From a virus, in the IMG/VR virus record IMGVR_UViG_3300025096_003284, positions 1-56,786 of that record: a stretch of 56,786 nucleotides of DNA; one strand, 5' to 3'. Positions 16,556 through 24,450 of the stretch are shown here, in pieces. Each line of letters begins with the position of its first letter. Positions within the stretch are counted from its first letter, which is position 1. Made by a program: the position numbers and the translations under genes. The notes below the pieces were generated by a model. It did no database searches. It was given only the letters and a program-made list of their open reading frames with translations, and was not told the origin of the DNA.

Positions 16556-17544
16556 GATTTTTAGTTACAGGCGCCACCGGTTTCGCTGGCCCGCATATGA
16601 TAAACCGGATTTTAGCCGACGGCCACGAAGTTGTTGCTATGGCCAGAAATTTAGAAACTGCTCCGGGCATTGAAAACATTGTTGGGGAAAATATTAATAA
16701 AATTGAATTTGTATATGGAGACCTAGCTGAGTTAGATTCTCTATCTGCAATTTTTGCAAACGACACCTTTGACGGTGTGTTTCATCTGGGCGCTTTTGCA
16801 CACCCACCTTCCTCTTTTGTCACACCGCTTTTGGCTAGCCAAACCAACATCTTAGGAACCGCTCGCATCTGTGATGAGATCCTAGAGCGAATGCCTGACT
16901 GTGTTTTGATGAATTGTTCTACCCCCGAGGTGTATGGAATATGCCCCGGCGATCGAAAGATTAAAGAAGACACACCTCTGGTCCCCAATAACCCCTATGG
17001 TGTTTCAAAAGCCGGCGCCGATATGTATGTTCTTGAGCGCGCTGCCACAACCGGGTTGAAGACCTTCTTAACACGCGCATTCTCACATACTGGACCCCGC
17101 CGCGGCCCAAATTTTTCAATATCTTCGGATGCAATCCAAATCGCGCGCATCCTTAGAGGACAGCAGGAGCCCATCATCAAAATTGGAAACATGGCTGCCC
17201 TACGAATTGTGGCTGATGTCCGCGACATTGTTGACGTTTATTATCAGTTAATGCTTAAGTTTATGGAAGGTGCCATTGAAACCGGCGACATCTTTCATAT
17301 TGCTGGAAACGATTTGCACACAATGCAACACTATTTAGACCTGATGCTGGGGATCTCGGGACTCACAGACAAGGTTACGCTAGAAATAGAACCAAAGTTT
17401 TTACGAAAAGTGGAGATCCCCGTACAAATACCTGACGACTCCAAGGTCAGAGCTTTATTGGGATGGGCGCCTACTATTCCTATTGAAGAAACGCTTGAAG
17501 ATCTGGTAAACTATTGGTTGGGAGAAATAGATCATGGGAATTAA
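16552..17544 (+). CDS. GDP-mannose 4,6-dehydratase/reductase-like extended SDR
   Basis: A 330-residue extended SDR. FLVTGATGFAGPHMI is the nucleotide-binding motif and STPEVYG with NPYGVSK supplies the catalytic residues. RAFSHTGPRRGPNFSISSD closely resembles GDP-mannose 4,6-dehydratase and GDP-4-keto-6-deoxymannose reductase. It starts at GTG 16552, overlapping the aminotransferase stop. Together with the 15008 enzyme it gives the cluster two SDR steps, enough for dehydration plus reduction or epimerisation of one nucleotide sugar. Confidence 0.88.
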   Translation: MRFLVTGATGFAGPHMINRILADGHEVVAMARNLETAPGIENIVGENINKIEFVYGDLAELDSLSAIFANDTFDGVFHLGAFAHPPSSFVTPLLASQTNILGTARICDEILERMPDCVLMNCSTPEVYGICPGDRKIKEDTPLVPNNPYGVSKAGADMYVLERAATTGLKTFLTRAFSHTGPRRGPNFSISSDAIQIARILRGQQEPIIKIGNMAALRIVADVRDIVDVYYQLMLKFMEGAIETGDIFHIAGNDLHTMQHYLDLMLGISGLTDKVTLEIEPKFLRKVEIPVQIPDDSKVRALLGWAPTIPIEETLEDLVNYWLGEIDHGN

Positions 17545-18604
17545 AGACGTAGACGCGCACAAATTAATGTACTACCCTGAAGAGGTAGCAAAATGGCTGA
17601 CAACGGGTGCCACAACTCCGTTGCATGTTGAGATTGGACCAACGAACCGTTGTAATCATCACTGTAGTTTCTGCAGCGTTGATTGGGCAACTCACGGAAA
17701 AGTACTGATTGATACTGAGGTATTGGAGAAGGCTATTCATTCGATGGCTGATGTTGGTGTAAAATCAATATATTTTGCTGGCGAGGGAGAGCCTATGCTT
17801 CACCCTGACATCGGCAAGTTTTTGCAAGCCGGCTGGAATCGTGGCATTAAAACCTCGATGGCTACAAATGGATCGAGATTGACCGAAAAGATGATCCCGG
17901 AAGTACTACCGTATCTATCGTGGGTACGATTTAGTATGGATGCAGCAACTCCGGATACACACAAATCAATTCATAAGAATAAAGACTTCGATCGTATTAT
18001 CAAGCACCTTCGAGCGGCCACTGCATATAAAAAAGAGCACAACTTAGAGGTAGAGCTTGGCGCTCAGTTCATCGTGTTAGAAGAGAATCTGACCGAACTG
18101 GAACAGTTCGCTGATCTTATGAAGGATGTGGGAGTCGACAATATTCAGTTTAAGCCACACCACAACCACCCCAAGAGTGCTTCCAACCCCACTCTTTACA
18201 ACCTGACAGACGAAGATCTAAAACAACGCCTGGTGGCTCGCAGCACAGATGACTTTGTTGTTATGGTTCGAAGCCGAAACATTCAAGAACTACCGGTTAT
18301 TGATGGCCAAAGCCACAATTATTGCTATAAGAAGTGCTATGCATATAATTTCCTGACGCTAATTGATGCATACGGGGAGTGCTATGGTTGCAATGTTTTC
18401 TATAACACACCTGATTATAGCTTTGGGAATATTCACAAGCAGTCCTTCGAAGAAATCCATACAAGCGGACAGGTCCAAGACACAATGGAACGTGTTGCAG
18501 AACTAGACCATGTACAGTGTGGTAACTATAAGTGTCGTCCTCATGTTTTAAATGAATATCTTCATCGAGTTAAAAACCCCGAGAAGAACGACGAATTTAT
18601 TTAG
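17534..18604 (+). CDS. Radical SAM enzyme with C-terminal SPASM-like cysteines
   Basis: A 356-residue radical SAM protein. Cys40, Cys44 and Cys47 in CNHHCSFC form the CxxxCxxC 4Fe-4S motif, and YFAGEGEPMLHP contains the usual GGE-type SAM-binding segment. Near the C-terminus, CYKKC, CYGC and CGNYKC supply cysteines for an auxiliary cluster, as in SPASM/twitch enzymes. The context (sugar dehydratases before, glycosyltransferase after) suggests radical chemistry on a sugar or glycan, such as dehydration or epimerisation, but peptide modification is also possible. GGGAGA lies just upstream, and it overlaps the SDR gene by 11 bases. Confidence 0.88.
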   Translation: MGIKDVDAHKLMYYPEEVAKWLTTGATTPLHVEIGPTNRCNHHCSFCSVDWATHGKVLIDTEVLEKAIHSMADVGVKSIYFAGEGEPMLHPDIGKFLQAGWNRGIKTSMATNGSRLTEKMIPEVLPYLSWVRFSMDAATPDTHKSIHKNKDFDRIIKHLRAATAYKKEHNLEVELGAQFIVLEENLTELEQFADLMKDVGVDNIQFKPHHNHPKSASNPTLYNLTDEDLKQRLVARSTDDFVVMVRSRNIQELPVIDGQSHNYCYKKCYAYNFLTLIDAYGECYGCNVFYNTPDYSFGNIHKQSFEEIHTSGQVQDTMERVAELDHVQCGNYKCRPHVLNEYLHRVKNPEKNDEFI

Positions 18605-18616
18605 CAAGAGGTTTTG

Positions 18617-19486
18617 ATGAAAGTACTTTATATTGGGGTATTTGATAACAATCATAAGTCTACAAATACATCCCAACTGCTTTCTCTTAAGCGCGCCGGC
18701 GCACAAGTTGTTGGATACAACTACAAAGACAAAGCTAAAAAACTAGGTTTCGCCGGCCGAGATGCCGATCTGGTTAATCTAGTGAGAGACCGAGATTTTG
18801 ATTTGGTTTTGTATAGCAAGTGCAACTTACTAAGTTATGATGTATTTGAAAACATCAAGCAGCAAACTACAACAGCAATGTGGTTTATGGACCCTCTTCA
18901 AACATATGATATGGAGATGAAAGAAAGGACCAAATTGGTGGATTATTTTTACTGTGATAAGAGCAACGTTTTGTGTGAAGCACTAAAAATCAATCCAAAT
19001 TCACACAGGGTATGCGAAGGATATGACGAAAGTGTAGACCGGCCAATCGAGAATGTAAATAAATCTTATGACGTTAGTTTCATCGGAGGCTTATATGGCC
19101 ATCGCGTAACACAGATTTCGTCGATGAGACACCCGGTGAAAATTATAACGAACGCATATGGAAAAGAACATGCACATAGTGTGGCGAAGTCTAGGATAAA
19201 CCTAAATCTTTGCACAACTCGCGGCGCGTCAGATCGAGTATATAAGGTTATGGCCGCCGGCGGCTTTTTAATTACTGATGACTGGGACGGCCGCGAAGAT
19301 GATTTTGTTGATGGGAAAGACTTAGTTGTTTTTGAAAATATCGAGGATTTAGATCAGAAGATAGATTACTATTTAAGTAATCCAGTAATTAGTGATAAAA
19401 TAGCAAGAAGTGGGCAGAGAACAGTCCAGAAGTTTACGCGCCTGAATTGGGCGCAAGAGATCTTGAGCTTAACCCTAACCCACTAA
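18617..19486 (+). CDS. CgeB-like glycosyltransferase (Glyco_trans_1_2 type)
   Basis: A 289-residue GT-B protein of the CgeB-like group. AMWFMDPLQTY and DYFYCDKSN mark the N-terminal half. SRINLNLCTTRGASDRVYKVMAAGGFLITDDWDG is the family's donor-domain motif, followed by the C-terminal VVFENIEDLDQKIDYYLSNP. I chose the ATG at 18617, with CAAGAGG six bases before it; a TTG three bases upstream is possible. It is the last gene of the sugar cluster. Substrates are unknown. Confidence 0.83.
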   Translation: MKVLYIGVFDNNHKSTNTSQLLSLKRAGAQVVGYNYKDKAKKLGFAGRDADLVNLVRDRDFDLVLYSKCNLLSYDVFENIKQQTTTAMWFMDPLQTYDMEMKERTKLVDYFYCDKSNVLCEALKINPNSHRVCEGYDESVDRPIENVNKSYDVSFIGGLYGHRVTQISSMRHPVKIITNAYGKEHAHSVAKSRINLNLCTTRGASDRVYKVMAAGGFLITDDWDGREDDFVDGKDLVVFENIEDLDQKIDYYLSNPVISDKIARSGQRTVQKFTRLNWAQEILSLTLTH

Positions 19487-19500
19487 AGAACGGAGATAAA

Positions 19501-19665
19501 ATGAAGAAAAAGAAAGAAGAGGCCGCCCGCGGCCCAACCAGGAGCGAAGTTAAAGAAATTGCGCAAGACATAGTCCAGAGTGCCCTGCATACTCAAGCAC
19601 GCGAATTGGAAGCTCACTTAAGAGATATCCACTCACGAATAGTGGCCCTAGAACGGAAACCATAA
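19501..19665 (+). CDS. Small basic/coiled-coil protein
   Basis: A 54-residue protein with a lysine-rich start (MKKKKEE) and a long amphipathic helix with heptad-like spacing of Ile, Leu and Val, likely a coiled coil. No family is recognised. CGGAGA precedes the ATG at 19501; a longer frame from 19447 would overlap the glycosyltransferase gene. It begins a run of small genes between the sugar cluster and the late sigma factor. Confidence 0.6.
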   Translation: MKKKKEEAARGPTRSEVKEIAQDIVQSALHTQARELEAHLRDIHSRIVALERKP

Positions 19666-19667
19666 TA

Positions 19668-19877
19668 ATGACATTATCTAATCAAGCCATAGGAGCCCTA
19701 ATGATGGCTCTTCAAAAATCTTTAATGGAACAAAGCGACATAGTCCCTGTCCTATTAGGAATGGACTTTGTTACAACGGAGGAGGGAACCCTTCAGGTTA
19801 CAAACCCGCCCGTTGTTTCTTTAGAGGGCGTAACCCCTCCTTTCACAGATGAGGAAGAAACTACCTTTGAGGACTAG
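19668..19877 (+). CDS. Small hypothetical protein
   Basis: A 69-residue acidic protein. The N-terminal half looks like an amphipathic helix (NQAIGALMMALQKSL) and the C-terminal half is rich in Val, Pro, Thr and Glu. No motif is recognised. It begins two bases after the upstream stop and is followed closely by the zinc-ribbon gene, which supports real translation in an operon. Confidence 0.55.
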   Translation: MTLSNQAIGALMMALQKSLMEQSDIVPVLLGMDFVTTEEGTLQVTNPPVVSLEGVTPPFTDEEETTFED

Positions 19878-19882
19878 CATAG

Positions 19883-20131
19883 ATGCCACGATATAATTAT
19901 CAGTGCAAACTATGCAAAAAAACCTCAACGATAAATCATCATAGTGATGATTTGCCGGGTTGTTGTCCTTTGTGCAAAGAGGAGGGGGGATTGGTTAAAA
20001 CACTAACCACCTTTAGTACTCAACATAAAACATCTAGCGTATTGCGCACAGGGCAAGTTACAGAAGAATTTATAAAAGACTCACGAGAAGAATTAAAACA
20101 GCAACGGAAACAGTTGCACGAGGAACGATGA
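19883..20131 (+). CDS. FmdB-like zinc-ribbon protein
   Basis: An 82-residue protein whose N-terminus, MPRYNYQCKLCKK, and a later CCPLC form a four-cysteine zinc ribbon of the FmdB regulatory type. The rest is a charged helix (EELKQQRKQLHEER). Such proteins occur in phage late regions, where they are thought to bind nucleic acid or support assembly. GAGGA lies eight bases before the ATG. The stop overlaps the next start (ATGA). Confidence 0.75.
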   Translation: MPRYNYQCKLCKKTSTINHHSDDLPGCCPLCKEEGGLVKTLTTFSTQHKTSSVLRTGQVTEEFIKDSREELKQQRKQLHEER

Positions 20132-20454
20132 CAGAACTACACTTATTTTTAATAATATCAGTTCTCCTTAACGGAGGCCTTATATGGTATGTAACAAGAA
20201 TTTTAAGAAAATTTGTGTTCATATCAGAGAATTTGTCTGATCTATTTTTAACCACAAAGGCATTTCAAGTCTTTGTGAATTCATTATATGGGATGGATAA
20301 TTATCATGGCGAACCTATGATACAAGAACTGGTATTTAAAATTAGTCAAGTTACTGAGGAAATAGAAATGTTTCGCGACATATTTGAATATACACTAGAT
20401 GAAGAACTAGAGGAAGAACTAAATGCCGCCGCGGAAGAAAAGATCGAAGAATAA
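20128..20454 (+). CDS. Small membrane-anchored acidic protein
   Basis: A 108-residue protein with one probable N-terminal transmembrane segment at residues 4-22 (LHLFLIISVLLNGGLIWYV). A basic patch (RILRKF) follows it, predicting an N-out, C-in anchor. The cytoplasmic part ends in a strongly acidic helix (DEELEEELNAAAEEKIEE). No family is recognised. Its last 32 bases overlap the sigma-factor gene. GAGGAACG precedes the ATG. Confidence 0.65.
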   Translation: MTELHLFLIISVLLNGGLIWYVTRILRKFVFISENLSDLFLTTKAFQVFVNSLYGMDNYHGEPMIQELVFKISQVTEEIEMFRDIFEYTLDEELEEELNAAAEEKIEE

Positions 20455-21118
20455 AAACCATTATTTTACAAAAGTCCATGAAGACGCAATTGTAAAATAC
20501 GCCAACACTGAAGACAGGGAACTGAGGTCAAAGCTGTATGTAGAATACATTCAGCCTGCTTTTGACCAGATGGTCGATAAAATTATTTATACTTATCGTT
20601 TTACCACCCTGCCCAATATTGATTACTTAAAAGCCGACTGTAAGGTCTGGCTCACAACTATTTTAAATAAGTATGATCCGAGCAAAGGATCAAAAGCCTT
20701 TTCCTATTTTTCTGTTGTAACTAAAAACTGGTTTATCCACAAAGTTAAGCGCACCCAGAAGCGAAACAGGACCGAAGTCTTCATGGAAGATATCCTGAAT
20801 GAGCTGGATGAAAATTTAGTATCCACCGAACCCACTTATCTACAAAAGCGCCAAGATATAGAATTTTGGTCTTCTCTCCATGGAGAAATTGATACTTGGG
20901 ATGGCTTTATGCTGAAGGAAAACGAAAAAAAGGTTTTAATGGCTGTTCGTATTTTATTGGACTCTGCTGATACAATTGAAATTTTTAATAAAAAAGCTAT
21001 TTACTTATACTTGCGAGAGATTACTGGCCTCAACACCAAACAGGTTGTTAATAATCTCAATAAACTGAGGAAGCGTTACAAAACGTTTAAAAGTAAATGG
21101 CAAAACGGCGAGATCTAA
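20423..21118 (+). CDS. T4 gp55-like late-transcription sigma factor
   Basis: A 231-residue sigma-like protein that would direct host RNA polymerase to late promoters. TTILNKYDPSKGSKAFSYFSVVTKNWFIHKVKR resembles the sigma region 2 core of T4 gp55 and its relatives, with the aromatic cluster expected to contact the -10 element. The N-terminus is very basic (PPRKKRSKNKN). The C-terminal helix-rich segment lacks a convincing region 4, as in gp55. AGAGGAAG precedes the ATG. It sits directly upstream of the tail genes it would be expected to control. Confidence 0.82.
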   Translation: MPPRKKRSKNKNHYFTKVHEDAIVKYANTEDRELRSKLYVEYIQPAFDQMVDKIIYTYRFTTLPNIDYLKADCKVWLTTILNKYDPSKGSKAFSYFSVVTKNWFIHKVKRTQKRNRTEVFMEDILNELDENLVSTEPTYLQKRQDIEFWSSLHGEIDTWDGFMLKENEKKVLMAVRILLDSADTIEIFNKKAIYLYLREITGLNTKQVVNNLNKLRKRYKTFKSKWQNGEI

Positions 21119-21405
21119 ACCTAGATGAATATCTAGAAGAAACTACAAAAAACATCCGCGAGGATCGGGCGATGGCTAAGACATTGCTTATAGATGTCAT
21201 GGCGGATATGAAAGCCTCTTCTGCGGAGCGCAGAGAAATGGGCCCCATCGCGGCCAAGTTTGTAGAAAACCTTCAACGCTCTAACGAACAGATGGTAAAG
21301 CTAGCATCCATCCTCCAGAGACAAAAAACTAGTAGTGTTGGTCTCACTGCGTCCGATAAAGAGGATCTGTTCGACCTTCTTAACGAGAACCAGGAGGACA
21401 AATAG
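21097..21405 (+). CDS. Small helical protein; possible late-transcription partner
   Basis: A 102-residue, mostly helical protein with alternating basic and acidic stretches. Its start overlaps the sigma-factor gene by 22 bases, implying coupled synthesis. The C-terminal KEDLFDLLNE is a short hydrophobic/acidic motif of the kind that docks onto sliding clamps, so a gp33-like co-activator role is conceivable; a small assembly factor is equally possible. I do not recognise the family with confidence. Confidence 0.55.
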   Translation: MAKRRDLNLDEYLEETTKNIREDRAMAKTLLIDVMADMKASSAERREMGPIAAKFVENLQRSNEQMVKLASILQRQKTSSVGLTASDKEDLFDLLNENQEDK

Positions 21406-21407
21406 CC

Positions 21408-23423
21408 ATGGCCGAGGAAACCGAGAGCAGCGAGAGCAGCCTTACTCTAAAGGGTTTAAAATACGGATTCCTTAATGATGTTTCCGACACTGGTATGGAA
21501 GGATCCACAGATCGAAGGCGATCGCAAGGAGTCGATTATTTACGGTCAGCAATAAATTCCAATTATCAGCGCCGCGCGCTTGAGAAAATAGCTGTTTTTA
21601 CGGGGATAGTAGTGGCTGTAGGTGAGAAAATATCTATCGCCGCCCGCAATCCGGACGTTATTTTGAAACAAAACGCAGTTAACAAAAACTGGTTTTCAAA
21701 CGACGACGGGGATGACGTAAAAGTTTATAAAGTATATATCCCAGAGATAGAGTGCCGCCCAGCTCCTGCAAGTTATCGCGATCCCATTATTGCTACGTAC
21801 TATGATGTATATAGCAGTTTAGGTACCGGATTCTTTGACAAAGAGCCGACAGTAGGCTCGGTGGTCTCAGTGAGGTTTGATAACCTTAATAATTTCTCTG
21901 GGCCCCGTATAATAGCTTTCGGCGAAACAATCGCCTTTCTTGACGATGTTGATGGAAATTTGCAGGCTCTTTTTGGCGGCGGTGGCTACGGTGGCGGCGG
22001 TGGCCAGTGGATGGGGGCCACGATGAAGAACCGGGGCAAAGGCCTAGGAGAATTTCAAAAGGCCTTCAACCGGAAGCCACGCATAAAGTGCGATACAGAG
22101 CCCTCTGAGGCTCAAAAACAAGTAGCTGCTGCTCTCAATATCGACGTTGAGGTTATTATGGCCATCGGCGCCGTCGAGTCAGGAGGCCGTTCGGGCCCCA
22201 CATTGCGCTTCGAACCACATCTATTTCACAGGGATGCATCATCTGCCGAGGCAGCCAAAGTACCATTTACTGCGCATAGCCCTCCTCCTACTTATAGTAG
22301 GGTAGGAAAGGAAACCAAGAAGCCCGCGTTCGATCACGCGTACACTGTAAATAAGAAAGCAGCCATAAGATCAACCAGTTGGGGCATGTATCAGGTCTTG
22401 GGGGGACATTTGCTGAAAAAGTACGGGCCCGACCCAGACAGGGCCCTCGCAGCATTCTATAATGACCCGGATGCCGTATCTTATGTCTTGCTTCAATCTT
22501 GGATGGAGGGGTCCCCCAAGGCACGCAAAGCAGCGCAGGAGAAGGATTTTGTATCTTTTGCCGGCTACTATAATGGCGGCGGCCCCGGTGGTGGGCAATC
22601 GTGGATGTACGGCGGATCGATCGCGCGCGAGTATAACTCTATTACGTGTGGCAGAAATGTTCAAGTCGCTCCCAATCCTGAAGACCCACAAGAACCAACG
22701 CCTGGCTCAGTACTCTATCTTGCAGATAGCCAGCATGCTGCCCCATATTCTTTTGGCGGCCTTTTGCGAAAGGACCTCACCAAGGCCGGCGTGCCTTATA
22801 TAATTAATATGGCGAAAACTGGCCGCGGCATTAGTGCCGGCGGAGCTGGGGTTATAAGCAATAGCACCTTAAAAAACGAATTTGTAGCGCGCGTAACGAA
22901 GGTAAAACCAAAGTATGCAATCGTTGGCTTGGGCGGAAACGATGCTGGTTTTTCTGGAGACGGATCCGAGTCTACCTATAAAACTAAATTTTTAAAACCA
23001 CTTGTAGAAGCTCTTAAGGGTGCCGGCATAGAGAAGATCATATGGCTCGGAGCCACCAAGCCCTCCGTGCCAGATAAAGAGCCCACCGGAGAACAAAAGT
23101 ATTATAAGAAACCCGAGGAACTCGCTCGCCGCGCTAATATTCGCCGATGGCAGGCTGGATATTTACCGTCCTTGGGGGTAACCTATATAAATATGGAACC
23201 TTTAACCCAGACACGACAAACAGCCGATGGCGTACACTATACATCAGGGGGATATTCTGGATGGTACAGCGCCGCTAAAAATGGTGTCCTCAAGGGCCCT
23301 ATAGATCAGTTGGTTGCCGGCGTCAAATCCGATATGGCCGCTGCAGAAGTGGCTGCCGCTGAAGAGAATACGGTTCAAGAAGAAGAAAATGCTGCTCCCG
23401 AGGAGAACACCGCTCCGGCGTAG
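21408..23423 (+). CDS. Baseplate hub: OB-like + N-acetylmuramidase + SGNH hydrolase
   Basis: A 671-residue modular protein in the position of T4 gp5. Residues ~100-180 (TVGSVVSVRFDNLN) look like the OB-type domain of hub proteins. A glycine-rich linker (~190-200) leads to an N-acetylmuramidase-like domain at ~228-412, with Glu257 in AVESGG as catalytic acid, RFEPHLFHR, STSWGMYQVLGGH and FAGYYNGG. Residues ~433-640 are an SGNH/GDSL-type hydrolase: Ser441 in ADSQ, GGND at 509-512, and Asp607 and His610 in DGVHY. The tail is Ala/Glu-rich. It probably cuts peptidoglycan during injection and removes acyl groups from peptidoglycan or surface glycan. AGGAGG precedes the start. Confidence 0.85.
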   Translation: MAEETESSESSLTLKGLKYGFLNDVSDTGMEGSTDRRRSQGVDYLRSAINSNYQRRALEKIAVFTGIVVAVGEKISIAARNPDVILKQNAVNKNWFSNDDGDDVKVYKVYIPEIECRPAPASYRDPIIATYYDVYSSLGTGFFDKEPTVGSVVSVRFDNLNNFSGPRIIAFGETIAFLDDVDGNLQALFGGGGYGGGGGQWMGATMKNRGKGLGEFQKAFNRKPRIKCDTEPSEAQKQVAAALNIDVEVIMAIGAVESGGRSGPTLRFEPHLFHRDASSAEAAKVPFTAHSPPPTYSRVGKETKKPAFDHAYTVNKKAAIRSTSWGMYQVLGGHLLKKYGPDPDRALAAFYNDPDAVSYVLLQSWMEGSPKARKAAQEKDFVSFAGYYNGGGPGGGQSWMYGGSIAREYNSITCGRNVQVAPNPEDPQEPTPGSVLYLADSQHAAPYSFGGLLRKDLTKAGVPYIINMAKTGRGISAGGAGVISNSTLKNEFVARVTKVKPKYAIVGLGGNDAGFSGDGSESTYKTKFLKPLVEALKGAGIEKIIWLGATKPSVPDKEPTGEQKYYKKPEELARRANIRRWQAGYLPSLGVTYINMEPLTQTRQTADGVHYTSGGYSGWYSAAKNGVLKGPIDQLVAGVKSDMAAAEVAAAEENTVQEEENAAPEENTAPA

Positions 23424-23437
23424 AGGAATAAAGTTTT

Positions 23438-24445
23438 ATGTCAAAAACAAAAATAAACCCAACTGTGAAAAAGATTAGTAAGGCGATAGACTTAGATTTG
23501 TTGTCCGATCGTCAGCGCGCTGCCTTTGATCGTAGATCCCCTAGTCAAAAAGCCCAATGGCTTGGCTTCAGCCAGGGCGGCCGCGAGAATTTCGATACGC
23601 CCTCCTATATCAAGAGCGACGCCGAGAAAGTACTAGACCAGGGGAATGCATTTATAGTTCTTGGTCTAGACAGGCCCAGTAACCTTTTCTCTGGTTTTGG
23701 GGGAAGCAAGAATACTCAATGCGCTGCGATCGACCTCGTCGCGGGGAGAATGGGCTACCGGGCTAAATCATCCACAAAAAACGGTGCTACTGTGCACACT
23801 GATCCCAACTTTCGCCACGACGCGGCGCGGATTTATATATCGCAGAAGTCCGACCCGGATGGGTATTTTGGATTAGCGGCAGGTTCAGTTGGAAACACAT
23901 CTAATAAGAGCCCCAGGAGTACGGTGGTACTAAAAGCAGACACGGTTCGTATGGTAGCAAGAGAAAACATTAAATTAGTGACACGCACAGACACACAAAA
24001 TTCTCAGGGAGCCACTCTAGGTAACGCATTTGTAGGGGGCTATGGAATTGATTTAATTGCGATGAATGACGACAAGGCCCTACAGCCTATGGTAAAAGGG
24101 GAAAACTTGAAAGAATGTTTGAAAGCTATCATCGAGACTATTCATGATATTAGAGATTTGTTTGATAATTTTATTGAAGAGGATCGAAAACTTACACAAT
24201 CACTTTTGAAACATACACATAACTCTCCTTTCTTTGGGTCCCCGACGTCTCCGGCCTTCGAGTTTTTGCCTGCTGGGATTGAGTCACTGATCAATAAAAT
24301 TACTAATGTGCAGCTCCAGTTGAATACCTCAATGCAAAAACTAAACTCAGTTCAAACGAATTATTTGGAAGTTCCTGCTGGAGCCTGCGCCACTAAAGAT
24401 GGAAAAAGCCAATATATATTGAGTAGATACAATAACGCGAACTAA
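23438..24445 (+). CDS. Central spike / membrane-puncturing tail protein
   Basis: A 335-residue structural protein. The middle portion (VLKADTVRMVARENIKLVT, then GIDLIAMNDDKALQPMVKGENL) has short alternating repeats typical of the triple-stranded beta-helix of gp5/gpV-type spikes. A helical segment follows (ECLKAIIETIHDIRDLFDNF), then LLKHTHNSPFFG, whose paired histidines could bind a metal ion near the tip. With the hub gene just upstream, it looks like gp5 split into hub and needle. GAGGAATAAAG precedes the ATG. Confidence 0.75.
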   Translation: MSKTKINPTVKKISKAIDLDLLSDRQRAAFDRRSPSQKAQWLGFSQGGRENFDTPSYIKSDAEKVLDQGNAFIVLGLDRPSNLFSGFGGSKNTQCAAIDLVAGRMGYRAKSSTKNGATVHTDPNFRHDAARIYISQKSDPDGYFGLAAGSVGNTSNKSPRSTVVLKADTVRMVARENIKLVTRTDTQNSQGATLGNAFVGGYGIDLIAMNDDKALQPMVKGENLKECLKAIIETIHDIRDLFDNFIEEDRKLTQSLLKHTHNSPFFGSPTSPAFEFLPAGIESLINKITNVQLQLNTSMQKLNSVQTNYLEVPAGACATKDGKSQYILSRYNNAN

Positions 24446-24450
24446 TCATA

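Noticed and set aside
23186-23193. TATAAATA on the + strand, matching the T4 late -10 element
   Set aside because: It lies inside the SGNH domain coding region about 245 bases before the next gene. Similar AT-rich matches elsewhere did not sit before gene starts, so I could not define a promoter set.
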